Assembly (NCBI RefSeq): GCF_900005765.1 | Contig: NC_041687.1 | Coordinates: 1,178,001-1,242,000, forward strand | Source: Plasmodium relictum | Lineage: Eukaryota > Apicomplexa > Aconoidasida > Haemosporida > Plasmodiidae | Length of the DNA: 64,000 nt | Direction of reading: 5' to 3' | Part shown: positions 1 to 13,302 of the stretch, piece after piece | How positions within the stretch are numbered: position 1 is the stretch's first letter | How the letters are laid out: each line of letters begins with the position of its first letter | Translations under genes and position numbers: made by a program | The notes under the pieces: model-generated | Told to the model about the DNA's origin: nothing | The model's database searches: none | The model's input: the letters and a program-made list of their open reading frames with translations, nothing else

Positions 1-270
1 TCATTAAAAGGTGAAATTATAGAAATTAAAAAGAATTCGAATAATAGCTTAAAAGGAATTGTTTTAATAAATGTAATAAAGAATAATCAGACTAATTTTT
101 TATTTAAAAAATTATATATATCTTTGTTAAATATCTATACATGTATACCTATCAATAATTGTTTAAATAATAATATAAAAGAAAGAAATGTTTCCAAAGT
201 TATTCTTAATGGATATAAAAATTTAATGCTTAATGAGATTTACGAAAAATTTAAAAAAATTGGGGGATAA
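1..270 (+). CDS. 3' end of an unrecognised protein-coding gene (partial)
   Basis: An open frame runs from base 1 to a TAA at 268-270, giving 89 residues that end in FKKIGG. There is no start codon context, so the gene begins to the left of the window. The residue mix (Asn, Ile, Lys, with scattered Cys, Gly and Pro) and the codon use look like real Plasmodium coding sequence. A+T rises sharply right after the stop. I do not recognise a family from this tail. It converges with the enoyl-CoA reductase gene on the opposite strand. Confidence 0.6.
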   Translation, partial: SLKGEIIEIKKNSNNSLKGIVLINVIKNNQTNFLFKKLYISLLNIYTCIPINNCLNNNIKERNVSKVILNGYKNLMLNEIYEKFKKIGG

Positions 271-1299
271 TTAAAAGAAAAAAAATAAATAATTAGAAGT
301 TTTACCTATTAAAAAGAAAATCCAAATAGAAAAAAGATAATACATTCAAATTAAATGAAATATATTAGTTAATGATGTAAATTAGATAATATAGGATTGA
401 ATAAAATTTAATATAATACAAATCAAATATATATATTGTTATCATTTTTTTAATAATACAAAAAAAAAAAAAAATAAAATAAAAAAAAGACAATATATAT
501 AAGAATATTAAATATAAAATATAATTAAGATATAATTAAAATGTTGTAAAATTCATAAAACATACTTATTTTATTTTTTTGTATTGCATTATATATTCAT
601 TTTTAAAATACTTTTACTTTTTATAGTAATATTATAAAAAATTTAAAAAAATAAGGCAAATTTTATCAAGATTTGGTTGAATATTAAAAAGTAATATTCT
701 ATTTAACATTGCTAGCTAAATAAAATATATATTATTCCTAATTTTTAAATTTAGAATAGAAATTGATTACAGACAATTACAAATTAAAATATATATATTT
801 TATAAGTTTATATAAATTAATTTATACAATTTTTTTAAAATTTCCATAATTTTATTTTAAAAATATTATTTTATTTTTATATTTTTTATTTTTTTTTTTT
901 TTGATGTTTATTTTTTTATATGTATGAATTTTTTTTTTTTTTATCTTTTTAAAAAAATATATAAATATTAAAAAAAAGAAAAGAAAAGAAAAGATTAATT
1001 TTTATGGGTTATGAAAACAAAAGTATAACATAATTAATAAATTTTTTTTTTTTTCTTAACATTTATATTTTGTTTTTATGTTTTTAATTTTGTTGATTTA
1101 AGTTTAATAAACTTTTCTTTAAATAAATTCTATTTGATAATAAGTTAAAGAATATAAAACAACATTATAAATAGACAATTTTATTTTATGTTCATAAAAT
1201 AAAAGGAAATATTGCTTTTCTTGATCTAAGAAAAAAAAAAAAAAAATGAATATGAAATAAGAAAAACAAAAACAAAAACAAAAAAAAATTATAAGGGAA
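271..1299. other. Convergent intergenic spacer
   Basis: About 1 kb between two stop codons that face each other, so it holds two 3' UTRs. It is nearly pure A+T with long T and A runs, and an AAAAG tandem (four copies) at about 975-994. I see no open frame or structured RNA in it. Confidence 0.6.
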
Positions 1300-2738
1300 T
1301 TACTTTGGATAATTTGGAAATTCTCTTTTATAATTTTTGTGTTTTTTTATAGCCCATATTGCCATTTGTATGGTAGCAACTAAAGTAAAAATATAACCTT
1401 TAGTAAAAAAAAAAAATAACAATAAATTTTTAAAATAATATATATAAAAAAAAAAAATTCTCATAATTTTTTTTTTTATTATTAGTAATTTTTTTTTATT
1501 TCCTTACCTGTTAAAGTATTAGTTATGAGAGAAAATATAATCCAAATTAAAACTTCATAAAAATAATTTGCGCAAGAAATATAATTAAAACCATATCCAT
1601 AAGGTATTCCTCTACTTTTTGTTCCTTTATAAAAAAAAAAAAAAAAAGTTAAAAGATAAAAAATTCAAGTAAATATTTAAAAATTATATGGAAAAAAAAG
1701 GGAAATTTTAAATTGTGCATTACCTCTTGGTCTTAAATTTCTTAATATCAAATGGCATTTTAAATTTAAAAATTCCAATATCTAAATAAAAAATAAATAA
1801 GCATATATTTTACAATAAAGTGAATATATAAAAATAAATGCACATATATAAAATAAAAATATATTTTAAAGTATTTAAAATAATAAAATACATAATACAA
1901 AGCTTTATCATGAAAAATTTGCAGTAACGTAAATATAGGCATTACTAGTAAAACAAAGAAAAGAGAATATACTAAAAATGGTTTTGATTCTATAGCATGA
2001 GGTTTATATAATGGATGAAATAAATAATATCCAATATTTACACCACATAATACCCTAAAAAAAAAAATATATATATATATATATACATAAATTTATATAT
2101 AGGTAAATATATTGACAAATAGAGAAAAAAAGTAAGCATCAATTTTAAGGTTACCAGTAATGACCACAATTTATAGGAACCCTTATAATAGGCATTGTAG
2201 CATTACTAAAACGATGAACAAATAAAGATTCAAATTCTCTTTTTATAAAATGAAATAATAAAAACCACAATGATAATCTATATTCATTAAAAAAAAAAGA
2301 TAAATCATTAAAAATATATTAGAATATTAATAAATTATTAAACTTAAAAAAAAAAAAAAAAAACATACATTTGTATTATATTTTTATTTTTATTTGTATG
2401 AGAATAAATATATTTATCGCAAAAATAAAAAAAAGGAAAAATTAAAATAGGTCCTAAATATTCTATAACATAAACTAATCTCCAAGATATTTGTACTCCT
2501 ATAAAAAAAAAGAAACAATAATAAAATAAATAGAGTATTCAAAAAAAATACTAGTGTTTTTTTATTTAAAATAATTAAAAGAAAAAAAAAGTTACCAAGA
2601 TCTTTAAATATTAGTATATCACTATCCTTGATTCCATTTTCTTCAAAAGTTCCACTTTTTAAAGTTTTTCCTGCGGCTTTAAAAAAAATAAAAATAAAAC
2701 ATTAATAAGTATTATAAAATTATTTGAATAAAAAGGAA

Positions 2739-2804
<66 letters not shown>

Positions 2805-3270
2805 TTGTGTTATTATAAAACAATATAATGTATTATAATTTTTTTATTATGCTTTATATTTAAATTATTTTTCTCTCTTCTCAAATGTTATATGCTCCTA
2901 TTATTTAAATATCTACTAATATTTGCTAACATATTAATATATTTAATAATTTTTTTCTTTTTAAATATATATACTTCATTTGTATACATTTAATATTTAC
3001 CACTATCTAAATTCCATTTTTGTCTTTCCGGATAATAATGATCTAAGAATAAAAAGGAAATTATTTCTATTTATAATTAATGATTTCTCATTTTCTTATT
3101 TAAAAGTTACAAATTTTTAATACATATATGCATAAACTATTATATTTCTTTTATTCTTTTTTTTAACATTTTTTATAAAAAATTTCTTTGAATTCTTCAA
3201 CTGTTGTTAAAGGACTTGAATCAAAACAATCTATGAATTTTCCATTTCTTTTTTTTAAAATTACTTTCAT
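1300..3270 (-). CDS. Very-long-chain enoyl-CoA reductase (TECR/Tsc13 family), nine exons
   Basis: Catalyses the last step of ER fatty-acid elongation, NADPH reduction of trans-2-enoyl-CoA. Exons in transcript order: 3270-3168, 3042-3001, 2676-2596, 2498-2369, 2277-2155, 2054-1892, 1781-1724, 1624-1508, 1397-1300. All close in phase to 304 aa, close to the family's usual length of about 308. Family signatures are in order: a ubiquitin-like N-terminus ending HYYPERQKW (about residues 36-44), RLVYVIEYLGP, then FHFIKREFESLFVHRF (127-142), CHLILRNLRPRG (223-234), and YGFNYISCANYFYE near 244-257. The C-terminus is AIWAIKKHKNYKREFPNYPK. Lys131 and Tyr254 sit where the yeast Tsc13 residues reported as essential lie (from memory). 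Several hydrophobic stretches fit a polytopic ER protein. The first donor is an unusual T|GTTAAA. Splice calls are manual. Confidence 0.93.
2743..2801. repeat. (AT)n microsatellite inside a reductase intron
   Basis: About 59 bases of uninterrupted AT dinucleotides in the intron at 2677-3000, the longest intron of the enoyl-CoA reductase gene. It probably varies in length between isolates. Confidence 0.9.
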
Positions 3271-6200
3271 TTTTTCTAACTTTTAAATTATCTTTCTTAA
3301 ACTAAATAAAAAATATTTCTAAAATTATATTTTATTAATTCTATAGAGAATATTCATATATATTATAAACTTAAATAAATGTTTTATTTAGTTAGAATAA
3401 AAAGAGAAACATATATCTATTACATGAATTATATTATATATATACTTAAAAAATTCCATTAAGAATAAAAAACGGAAAAAAAATTTATGATAAATTAATA
3501 TTTTGTAGTAAATATATATATAATATATATATGTATAATGCTATAAAATAAGTAAAAATATATTTAAATAAAAAAAAAATATTTTAATTACAAATGTATT
3601 TATGATTTGTTGCCTGTTTTTCTTACATCGCCAATTTTTTTTTTTTTTTCTCTTAGTATAAAGTTTTTTTTTTTTTAAAAGTGCAATGAAAAATATTAAA
3701 ATATAAATTACATATCTTACGGAAATGCAAAAAAATATAAAAGATAATATAGGGTCAATATTTTTTTTTAATTTAATTTTAATTTAATAACTTCAAATGA
3801 TAAATGTTTAAAAAAATATATATATATATATATTTATTTTTCGAAGTTTTTTTTTTGAATTTAATATAAACTAAAAAGATGTTTAATTTTCTATATAATT
3901 CATTAATTTATTTTATGTATTCTTTTTTTTTTTTTTAATATAAAATTAAGTATTAAAGAAATATTATTTTATTTTTACTTTATTATAATTTATTTTATTT
4001 ATTTATTTTTATTTTTATTTTTATTTTTATTTTTTTTTAATTTTATATTACAAAAGTCTCTGTTTTTATCCATATGCTAAATTGATTGATTTTTTTTTTT
4101 TAGATTTTTATTCCAAATTTTTTTTTATTCCATGTATTTACTCATTCAGACTAACTTAAAATATAATTATTTTTTAAGCTTAGTATTGTTTTATAAAATT
4201 ACTTATAATTCTTTTTTTTTTTTTTTACATTATTATGTTTTTTTTTCTTTATCTAGATTTTTGTCTTTTCTTTTTAAGAATTTATATTTATTAATTAAAA
4301 ATAATATTGAACTTATAAAAACAGATAAAACTAGAATTATGATTTCTTTAAAAAGATGTGAAGCAATTAACATTTAGAAGCATTAAGAAATAACTCATTT
4401 TTTGATATTCTTAAGTAATCAAATGAGAAATAAGTTATTTCCAATAAATTTTAATAGAACATTACAATAAAAAATTATTTAAAAAAAAAAAATATATTTT
4501 GATTTTTTCTTTTAAGATAAATATTGAAATTTCATTACTATATTTTTTAAAAAACCTTTTTTTTTTTTTTTTTTACTTATACTCTTTTCTTTTTTAATAA
4601 TACAAACAATTTATCGATAAAAAATAAAATATTAAAAAAGTATTAAATATTGGAATATAAATGTGAACTTAAAAATGAAGACATTTCTAGAATCATTTTA
4701 TAATTTCTTATTTCTTTACACTAAATTAAAACAAGAAAAATTGAAATTATGTTTTAAATGACTTTATTTAACATAGAAATATAAAGGAAAAAGCCTTATA
4801 AATAGATAATTAGGAAAAAATTTAGATTGTAAAATATTTAATTTTTAACAAAGAAAAATCTTAGATATACATAAAAAAACATATATATACTTTTGTGAAA
4901 ATTTACATATATTTTTTTTATAAATATATTTTTAAATATACTAAAAGCAACAAATATAAAATAAATGGAAAAATATATTTATAAATTGTTTTACACATTT
5001 TAAATTAAATATCTTGAATAAAGTTCTATTATTTTTTAATTTATTCATTTATGAACTTCTTTTTTATCTTTTTATTAAAAAAATAAAAAAAATGCTGTCT
5101 ATTTTTATATTATCAATGTAACAAGCATACAGTTTAAATATAAATTTTATTTTATGATTGAGTAGTAATATTAGAATTTCATGAGAAACACACACTTTCT
5201 TTATATTCTTTTTTTGTCTTTTTATTATTTAAAATAAAAATTGAAGTTAGTATCAAAGCATAGAAAAAAAAAAGGAAATAGAAAACATATTCTAATATTA
5301 TAAAAGAAAATATAAAAAATATTGATAATAGCATGCATAATAAAATTTTTTTTAAATAATTAAAAATCTTCAAAATAAATACACTTTTATTTTAAAACAA
5401 AATTTTTTTTAAAGTTATATTAGAAAAATAAATATTATATGCATATTCTAGTTAAAATTTTTTTTTAATTAATTAAAATATATTTTTCTAATGACTAAAA
5501 AGAAAAAAAATTGAAAATTGACGCATGTGAATAAAAGATTAAAAATAAATATTTTACTGTTAATATTAATAGAATTAGTTTTTTTTTTTTTTTACAATTA
5601 TTAGGCATTATTAAAATATGTTTGTATATATATATATTATAAAAGAATATACATGAATGAAAACAGTGTATGTTTTTTTTTTAAAGGATTTACCATATTT
5701 ATAGCATTACACATTAAAATTTAATATTCATTTTTAAGTAACGATCTTTTTTTAATTTTTCAATATTTTCAATAAAAAAAAAAAAAAATAAAATAAATAA
5801 TCAAAAAATGTAATTCAAAAAAATATATAATAAAATAACAAAGTGAGGATAAAATACTACCTCACCATAAGTTTTAAAATCTTAAAGAAAATAATCAATT
5901 AAAAAGAAATTATATTTTAATAATTTATTTTTATAATTATATTTTTCCTTACATTTTTATGTTTGTATAGAGAAATACTTAATTTTAAATTTTTAAATAT
6001 GTTTATCTTATTTTTTAGTTACAACGGATAATACTTAATTTTGTAATAAATACAAAATTATTTTAATAATTTTTTTTTTCTAGATATATTACTTCATGGT
6101 AAATTTTTTTTTCTTTTTTTTTTTACAATTTCTAATTATTATTTTTATTATTACTATTTTTTTTCTTTTTTTCAAATATTTTCTAACTTTTTTTTTAATA

Positions 6201-6289
6201 TTTCTTTACACTTTTTTTGAATTTTTTTTTTTTTTTTTTTTTTTGTTTCATTAAATATTTTAACTGATGTTAAAAAAAAAATATAAAAT
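3271..6289. other. Divergent intergenic region, 3.0 kb
   Basis: Lies between the reductase start (-) and the start of the giant gene (+), so it must hold both promoters. The sequence is poly(dA:dT)-rich. It contains a TTTTTA hexamer run at about 4003-4035, an imperfect inverted repeat at about 4387-4442 and a 6-bp hairpin at 5843-5865. Two short open frames (4132-4377 + and 5179-5373 -) are T-rich and hydrophobic and look like chance. I find no convincing gene here. Confidence 0.5.
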
Positions 6290-9200
6290 ATGGTGGATAG
6301 TGAATATCATGATGTTTTTGATACAACAGATGAAATAGAATCATTAAACGATTTAAATGATAATAAAGAATGCATAAATAAAAATTGTTCTAAAGATTAC
6401 AACTTTATAAATGATTATGAAAAATTAAAAAACGAAAAAGATAGTATCGAAAAAAATAATGGTAAGATTAAAAAAAAAGAAAAAAAAAGCATATAATTAA
6501 TTATAAATAAAAATAATTATAAGAAAAAAAAAATTTTTTTTTATGTAGGAAAAGAAGATATAAACATAAATCATTATTTTCCATTGAAAAGTAAAAGAAC
6601 AAATAATGATGAAAATAAAAAGTATAATATAGAAATAAAAAATAAAAATTCAAAAAATGGGAGTATTAATTTGTACAACAACATAAATGATAGTTTATCT
6701 AAATTGAAAACAATAATAAAATATGAAAAGGCAAGTGAAAAAGATATAGAAAAAGAGGACATGCAAAAAAGAATAGATGAAAATTACAAAAGTAATTCCA
6801 ATAAAAATATTTCCTATAATGAAACTGTTGACAAAAATTGTATTAAACTTGATGAAACCAACTTTGAGAAAAATAATAAAGTAGATGAAATATTAAAAAG
6901 TACTACAGAAATAAGTTCACTTAAAAACTTAGGAAAAAATAAAAGCTTTTTAATGAAATCGAATAATGAAAACATTTCTGAATTGAAAAAAAGCGGAAAA
7001 GAAAATATTAATTACAAAAATATAAATTTTAGTCATAATGATTCTATAAATTCAAAAAACTATATGAAAAATAGCAGTAATCATATTAACAAAAATTTTA
7101 TGAATAGTAATGATAATGATAGTTCATATCCAGATAACAAAAAAGAATTCGATGAAATTTTAAATAATAAAAAGGAATACAAAAATATAGCAAATAATAT
7201 AGAAGATAATTCAAATAAAATTAATTTAGATATATCGTTAATGTCTTCAGAAAGTTTGAGAAAAGAATTTAGTTTTTATTCATTTAATGAGAAAAATAAT
7301 TCTAACAACTTTTCCATAAATGAAAATGATATTAAAGTTAGCAATTTTTCTAATTTAAACGATTCATTAATAAATGACAATATTTCTATTAGTGCATTTT
7401 CATTTAAAGGAAATATAAATAATTCATTTAATAAAAATTTGAATGTATCTACTGAGAATGAAAAAAATCAAATAGATAACAAATCAAATATAAAACATAT
7501 TCATGAAAAGAATAATGATGATATAAAAAAGGAATGGGAAAATGAAGAAGAAAACTACATAATGAAAAGTAAAAAATCTGATATAAGTTTTGTTTCAAAC
7601 AATAATTTTAATAATATTCATTATGAAAATGATTTAAAAAATAGTGATTATAAGAATAAGGTAGATAATAATGAATTATTATACTTTAATTCAAATAAAA
7701 ATAAACGAAGAAATAATACTTTTTCTGATCATGTGTACTCTATTAGAAATAATACGATGTTGAACGAATCCATGAATACAAAAAAAAATAGAAATAATTC
7801 AAATAATTTTAATTTAAATAGTAGTATAAGTTTTAGTAAAACGAGTTACATAAGTAACGGAAAGGAAATGAATAAGAATTATATTAGTTTGAATGATAAT
7901 TTAATAGAAAATACAAAAAATATTAACAAAGATATAGATTTATTAAAGAACAATAATAATTATAATCAAGGTAATTTTGATAATAAAAAAATAAAAAATA
8001 ACATAATGTCAAATTGTGATGTTTCCAATAATATTTTCAAAATTTATAATAAAGGAACAATTTTAAAAAAACATGAAAAGGAAAATAATATGAATGAAAC
8101 AAATAATTCAATTAAAGGTAATGTAATAAGTACCTCAGTTAATTTTATAAATGACATTAATGATAATAATAAAGAAAATCTTAATGAGAATTATAAAAAA
8201 ACAAATTCAAATAAGATATTGAATGATTTAAGTTTAAATAAATTGGAAAGTTTAAATAGTAGCATAATTGATATTTATACGAAAAATAATAATGAGCACA
8301 AATTTCTTGATAATATTATATTAGATGATAGTATTTTTGTACAAGGAATGAATTTTAATAAAGAAAGTTTAGATTTAGATAATGATAGTATTGATAAGAG
8401 TCTAGATAAAAATTATAAAAAAGAATCATCTTTTTCTTCAGAAAATAATGGAGAAAACATTTTTAAAATATCTTTAAGTTGTAATGACATGTTATCACCA
8501 CATTATAACGAAAGAGCAGAAAATAATAATACAGAAAAGAAAGAAGTAAACGAAAATTATCAAAAAAATGAAGATTACAGAATAAATGATAACGATAAAA
8601 ATGATAAAATGAATTTCAAACAATCTTCTAGTAATATAAATGAAGAAAAAGATTTAAAAAATAATTTAGAAGAAAATTTACATAACAAAGAAAAAAATAA
8701 CAATGAGACAAATTTAAGTAAATTTAATTCATTTCAATTTGAATTAGATAAGAATGTACTATTAAAAAATACTATGAGTCTTCAAAAAGATTATAATATA
8801 GAAAAAAGGAAATCAAAAACATCGATTATACAAACTTTTAATAAACATCATAATGATATATTGGAAGAAAATGATATTTTTATAAAAAATAGGAAATCAA
8901 GTATCAACAGAACCGATACTATAAATAACTTTTCAAAATATGAAACAAATAGTCTCCAAGGAAAATCAATAAATATTGATTTTGGAAAATTGCAAAATAC
9001 CTTTCTTAATAGAGAACTTTCTAATGAGTTAAATAAAAAAGAATGTATAGAGTTTAGTCATTTTTTAAGTACAGATAAATCTCAAAATAATCCTAATAAA
9101 AAAAAAATAGATAATTATAAATCAGAAAACACACAATATTATATGAATGAAAGTACTATAAATAAATATAGTATAATTAACTCTAACCAGATGCACACAT

Positions 9201-12200
9201 CAAATAATAAAGAGGATATAATGATAAATAATAATACATTATTAGAGGATAATTTAAAAAAAAAAGAGGATACAAGCATGATTGATAGTAACAGTGATTA
9301 TATTATAAAGAAAAGATTAAATGATAATTTATGTAATGAGAATCAGGATATGAAAGATACAGATGTAAATTATAATAACAATACATACAATTTGGACAAA
9401 TTGAAATCAGTAAATAATAATGATGAAGTTTTTGAAATGGGTAGTTATACTCAAGAAAGGAATAAATCACATGAGAATATTAATAATAAATATGAAAAAT
9501 ATAAACAATTTAACTATGACAATAATAATGCATTTTTAATTAATAATTCTAATTTAAAGGATAATTCAAATATTAATAAGATAAATGATAAAATTGATAA
9601 TTATGAATGTAGCACAATTAAACGAAAAATCATTTATGAAGAAAAAAATAGGCAATTAGATCAAGATGATTTATCATCACATAAAAAAATTAATGAAAAT
9701 TATGAAAAGTTAAATGTTGATATTAATACAAATAAAAACGAATTTTATGATACTAATATAGAGAATTATATAAATAATAGTCATACTAGTAATAAAAATT
9801 TTATAAATGAAAATAGCTTTTACATTAATAGAAGTAATGATAAAAATAATGATATGAATAAAAGTAAGAGCATGATAAATGAAAAAGAAATTAGTAACTT
9901 GAAAAATTGCAATATTATAGATATTGCAGAAAATAAAAACAATAATGAATTTAAGAAAATGCAATATAAATCAAATGAAAGTATAATAAAAAACAGTAAC
10001 ATGACAAGTATACCCGATATATTAAATTTAGGTATTAATAATAATTCTCCAGTTTTTTTTTTTGATAATATAAATAATTCAGTAGATTATGATAATAATA
10101 ATAATAATTTTCAAAAATCAGTGCAAAATTCTGTTATTCTTAATGAATGGAAATTGTCTCAAGAAGAAATAGTGAATAGCAAAAACATGTTACAAAGTAA
10201 CAATAGGAATAATTTTAATAGAATGTCCTTAAATGAAATCAAGGATATATCTGTTTTCACAACTACTAAAAATAATACTAATCATACCAATCATTATAAT
10301 GAAAATAAATCAGAAAATAATTTCATATTTAATGACAAAATAAAAGAAAATATGAAAGATGTGCTTTTACATTGTAATACAGAGAAAGAAGAAAATAAAA
10401 ATAACAAAAGTGATTTTTCTTACAATAAAGTATTAAGTGAAACCAATTTAATATTAAATGAAAAAAATAAAAATATAGGAGTTAATAATAATATATTTTC
10501 AATACGAAAAGAAAATAACACATATAAAAATTTATTTAATAATTATGTTAAATCTAGTAATGATGATTTAGATACACAGAAGAATTCAAAAGAAAAAAAA
10601 ATGCATAAAAGGAAAACATTAAGCGAATCAGATATTGATAAATTAGTGACAATTAATACAAATTATTATGACGAAAAAAAAGATAAAATGTATGAAAAAA
10701 ATGATAAACAATGTGGAAAAAATAATGAATTATTTAAAAATGATAATAATATGATCAAAAATAAGCATTTACTTAAAGAAAAAAGCACGATTAAACAAAA
10801 TGATATAAATATAGAATGTGAGGATGAAATGTATATTCCTATCAACCATTTAATGAATGATAAGAAACATACTTTGATTGAATCCCTTAATGAAAATGAT
10901 TCATTTTTAAGAAATGATACTGTAAGAAAAGAACTTACACCAAGTAGTGTTCAAAATACTAAAACTTTTATTCATTTAGATAAAAATAATATAAGTTACA
11001 ATGAACAAGTATTTAGTAGAAAAAACATTATTGCAAATAATAATGTTCATAATGATAATCATAATGAAAATAATTCAAAAGAGAAAATTAATCAGAATTT
11101 TAAAATAAATGAATATAATGAAGATAAAATGATAGAAATAGAAGAAAATAATTATTATAAATTTAATAATAACAATTTTAATTATAATAATAGTATTAAT
11201 TACAATAATTACGAACTAAGTTATGTAAACAAAAATTATAACAGTAATATGCATACTGAAAATGAATACAAAAACAGTTCAATTAATTTTAATTATGATG
11301 ATAATATTTATAAATACAATAATGATTTTATTGGCAATAAAAGTAATAAAGGAGATGATAATTCTATTTATTACTTAGATAAATGTAATAATGTGAATAA
11401 TTGTTATTTGGAAAAAAAAGAACAAGGTTATATAAAAAATAAGGAATTTAAAGATAAATATAATAAAAACAATTATTATTATAAGAAGGAAAATGAAAAT
11501 AATAATTACGAAATGAATAAAGAAAAAAAGCATTTTTTTAATAATGTGATTTCTTCAAATGAAATTGAGTTAAGAAAAGATACAAAGACATTAAATGGCA
11601 ATGATTACTTAGATAAGATAAATATATTTCATATGCATCAAATTGATTCTGAAAGTAAAATTGATAAAAATAAAATAGAACCAAATAAATATATGAAAAG
11701 TGATAACAAAAACATATCAAGAAATATTTACAATGAAGAAAATGATAAAAATTATTTAATAGATGTAAGTGATCATAAAATAAAAACATATAATAATAGA
11801 GATTTAGTTAATTTAGGAAATAATAAAAACCGAATTACGCATAAAGAACAAGTTGTTGAAGATTATTTGTATGACGATTATTCATATGAAATTAGAAATG
11901 AACCTATACTTAAATTAAAGGAAGAAAATAAAAGAAAAAATAATATTAAAGAAGTGAATGTCAAATATCCTTATCAAAAAAATGACAAGATAAAAATGGA
12001 ATCAGGTTTGTTTATGAAAAAAAATGCAAATGTAAAATATAATAATGAAGAAATGAGTAATTGTGAAGAAGCCATTTTTAATGAGTCATTATATAATACA
12101 GTCAATAAAGAAAATATAAATGGTAATAGGAAATATAAAAATTTTACTAATTTTGATGTAAATTTAAATTATAAAGATAATAATTTAAACAAAGAAAATG

Positions 12201-13241
12201 AAAAATACTTAAAAGAAGAATATTTTAATGGTACCATTGAAGAAAGAAATAATGGAAAATATCATAAAGTGTATAATAGAAAGAGGCAATTAGAAAATAA
12301 TAATTTTGATTATAAGAAAAACAATGAAAATTCTAAAATTTTTAATGAAGAAAATAATTATAATGAAAAATTTAATTATGATCATAATTATAACTATACA
12401 GACAATTATATGTCAGAAAATAATAAAAAAATTTTAGATAAAGATTTCAGAGGAAATGAAAAATATGATAAAAATGATGCTATTTATCCATTTGAGGAAG
12501 AAATAATAGAAAAGCAAAAAAATAATAAAAAAAAATATGATGATAAAAATTTTAATAATATGAGGCATGATGAATTTCATTTTACAGACATCAGAAAAAA
12601 TTATAGTAATTTTAAAGAAATGAACGATTCTTATTTAGTAAAAAAGGATGAAAATAACTGGAATGAACAAAATGCGAAATCTTTAAGAAATAAAAAAATA
12701 GATGAAGAAAATTTAATTTTTTATAATGATAAAGATAACAATTATGTACTAAATAATAATAATAAAATTATTTCAAATATGCATAATGGATATTATATAG
12801 AAAAAAATAAAAATCTTTATAGTGATAGTAATTGTCTTGAGGAAGAATATAAACAAATATATATAAAAGATAATAATAACTGTATTAGTTATCATAAGGA
12901 AAATAATTATAATGATAAATTATGTTCTAATTATGATAAAAATTCCAAAAAATATATATCTGAAGATTATCATACAAATAATAATTATGATAAAAACAAC
13001 TTTTATTATAAAATAGATGACAGATGCATTAATAATAATTGTAAATATAATATAAATGATTTAAATTATAAAGAAAATATTTCAAATTATAAAAATTATA
13101 ATTCTAGTTATAATATGTGCAATGATTATGATCATTTCGAATGCAAAAAATTTGATGATAATAATAAAATATATTGCTACAATAAACAGTATTATGATGA
13201 TTATAATTATGACGATGCGAATAATCATATAAATAACAATG

Positions 13242-13302
<61 letters not shown>

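Noticed and set aside
4132-4377. 81-codon frame in the 3-kb spacer
   Set aside because: Poly(T)-driven Phe/Leu composition, no splice partners with coding character.
5179-5373. 64-codon hydrophobic frame on the minus strand
   Set aside because: Looks like a membrane peptide but the composition explains it; no neighbouring exon or conserved-looking residues.
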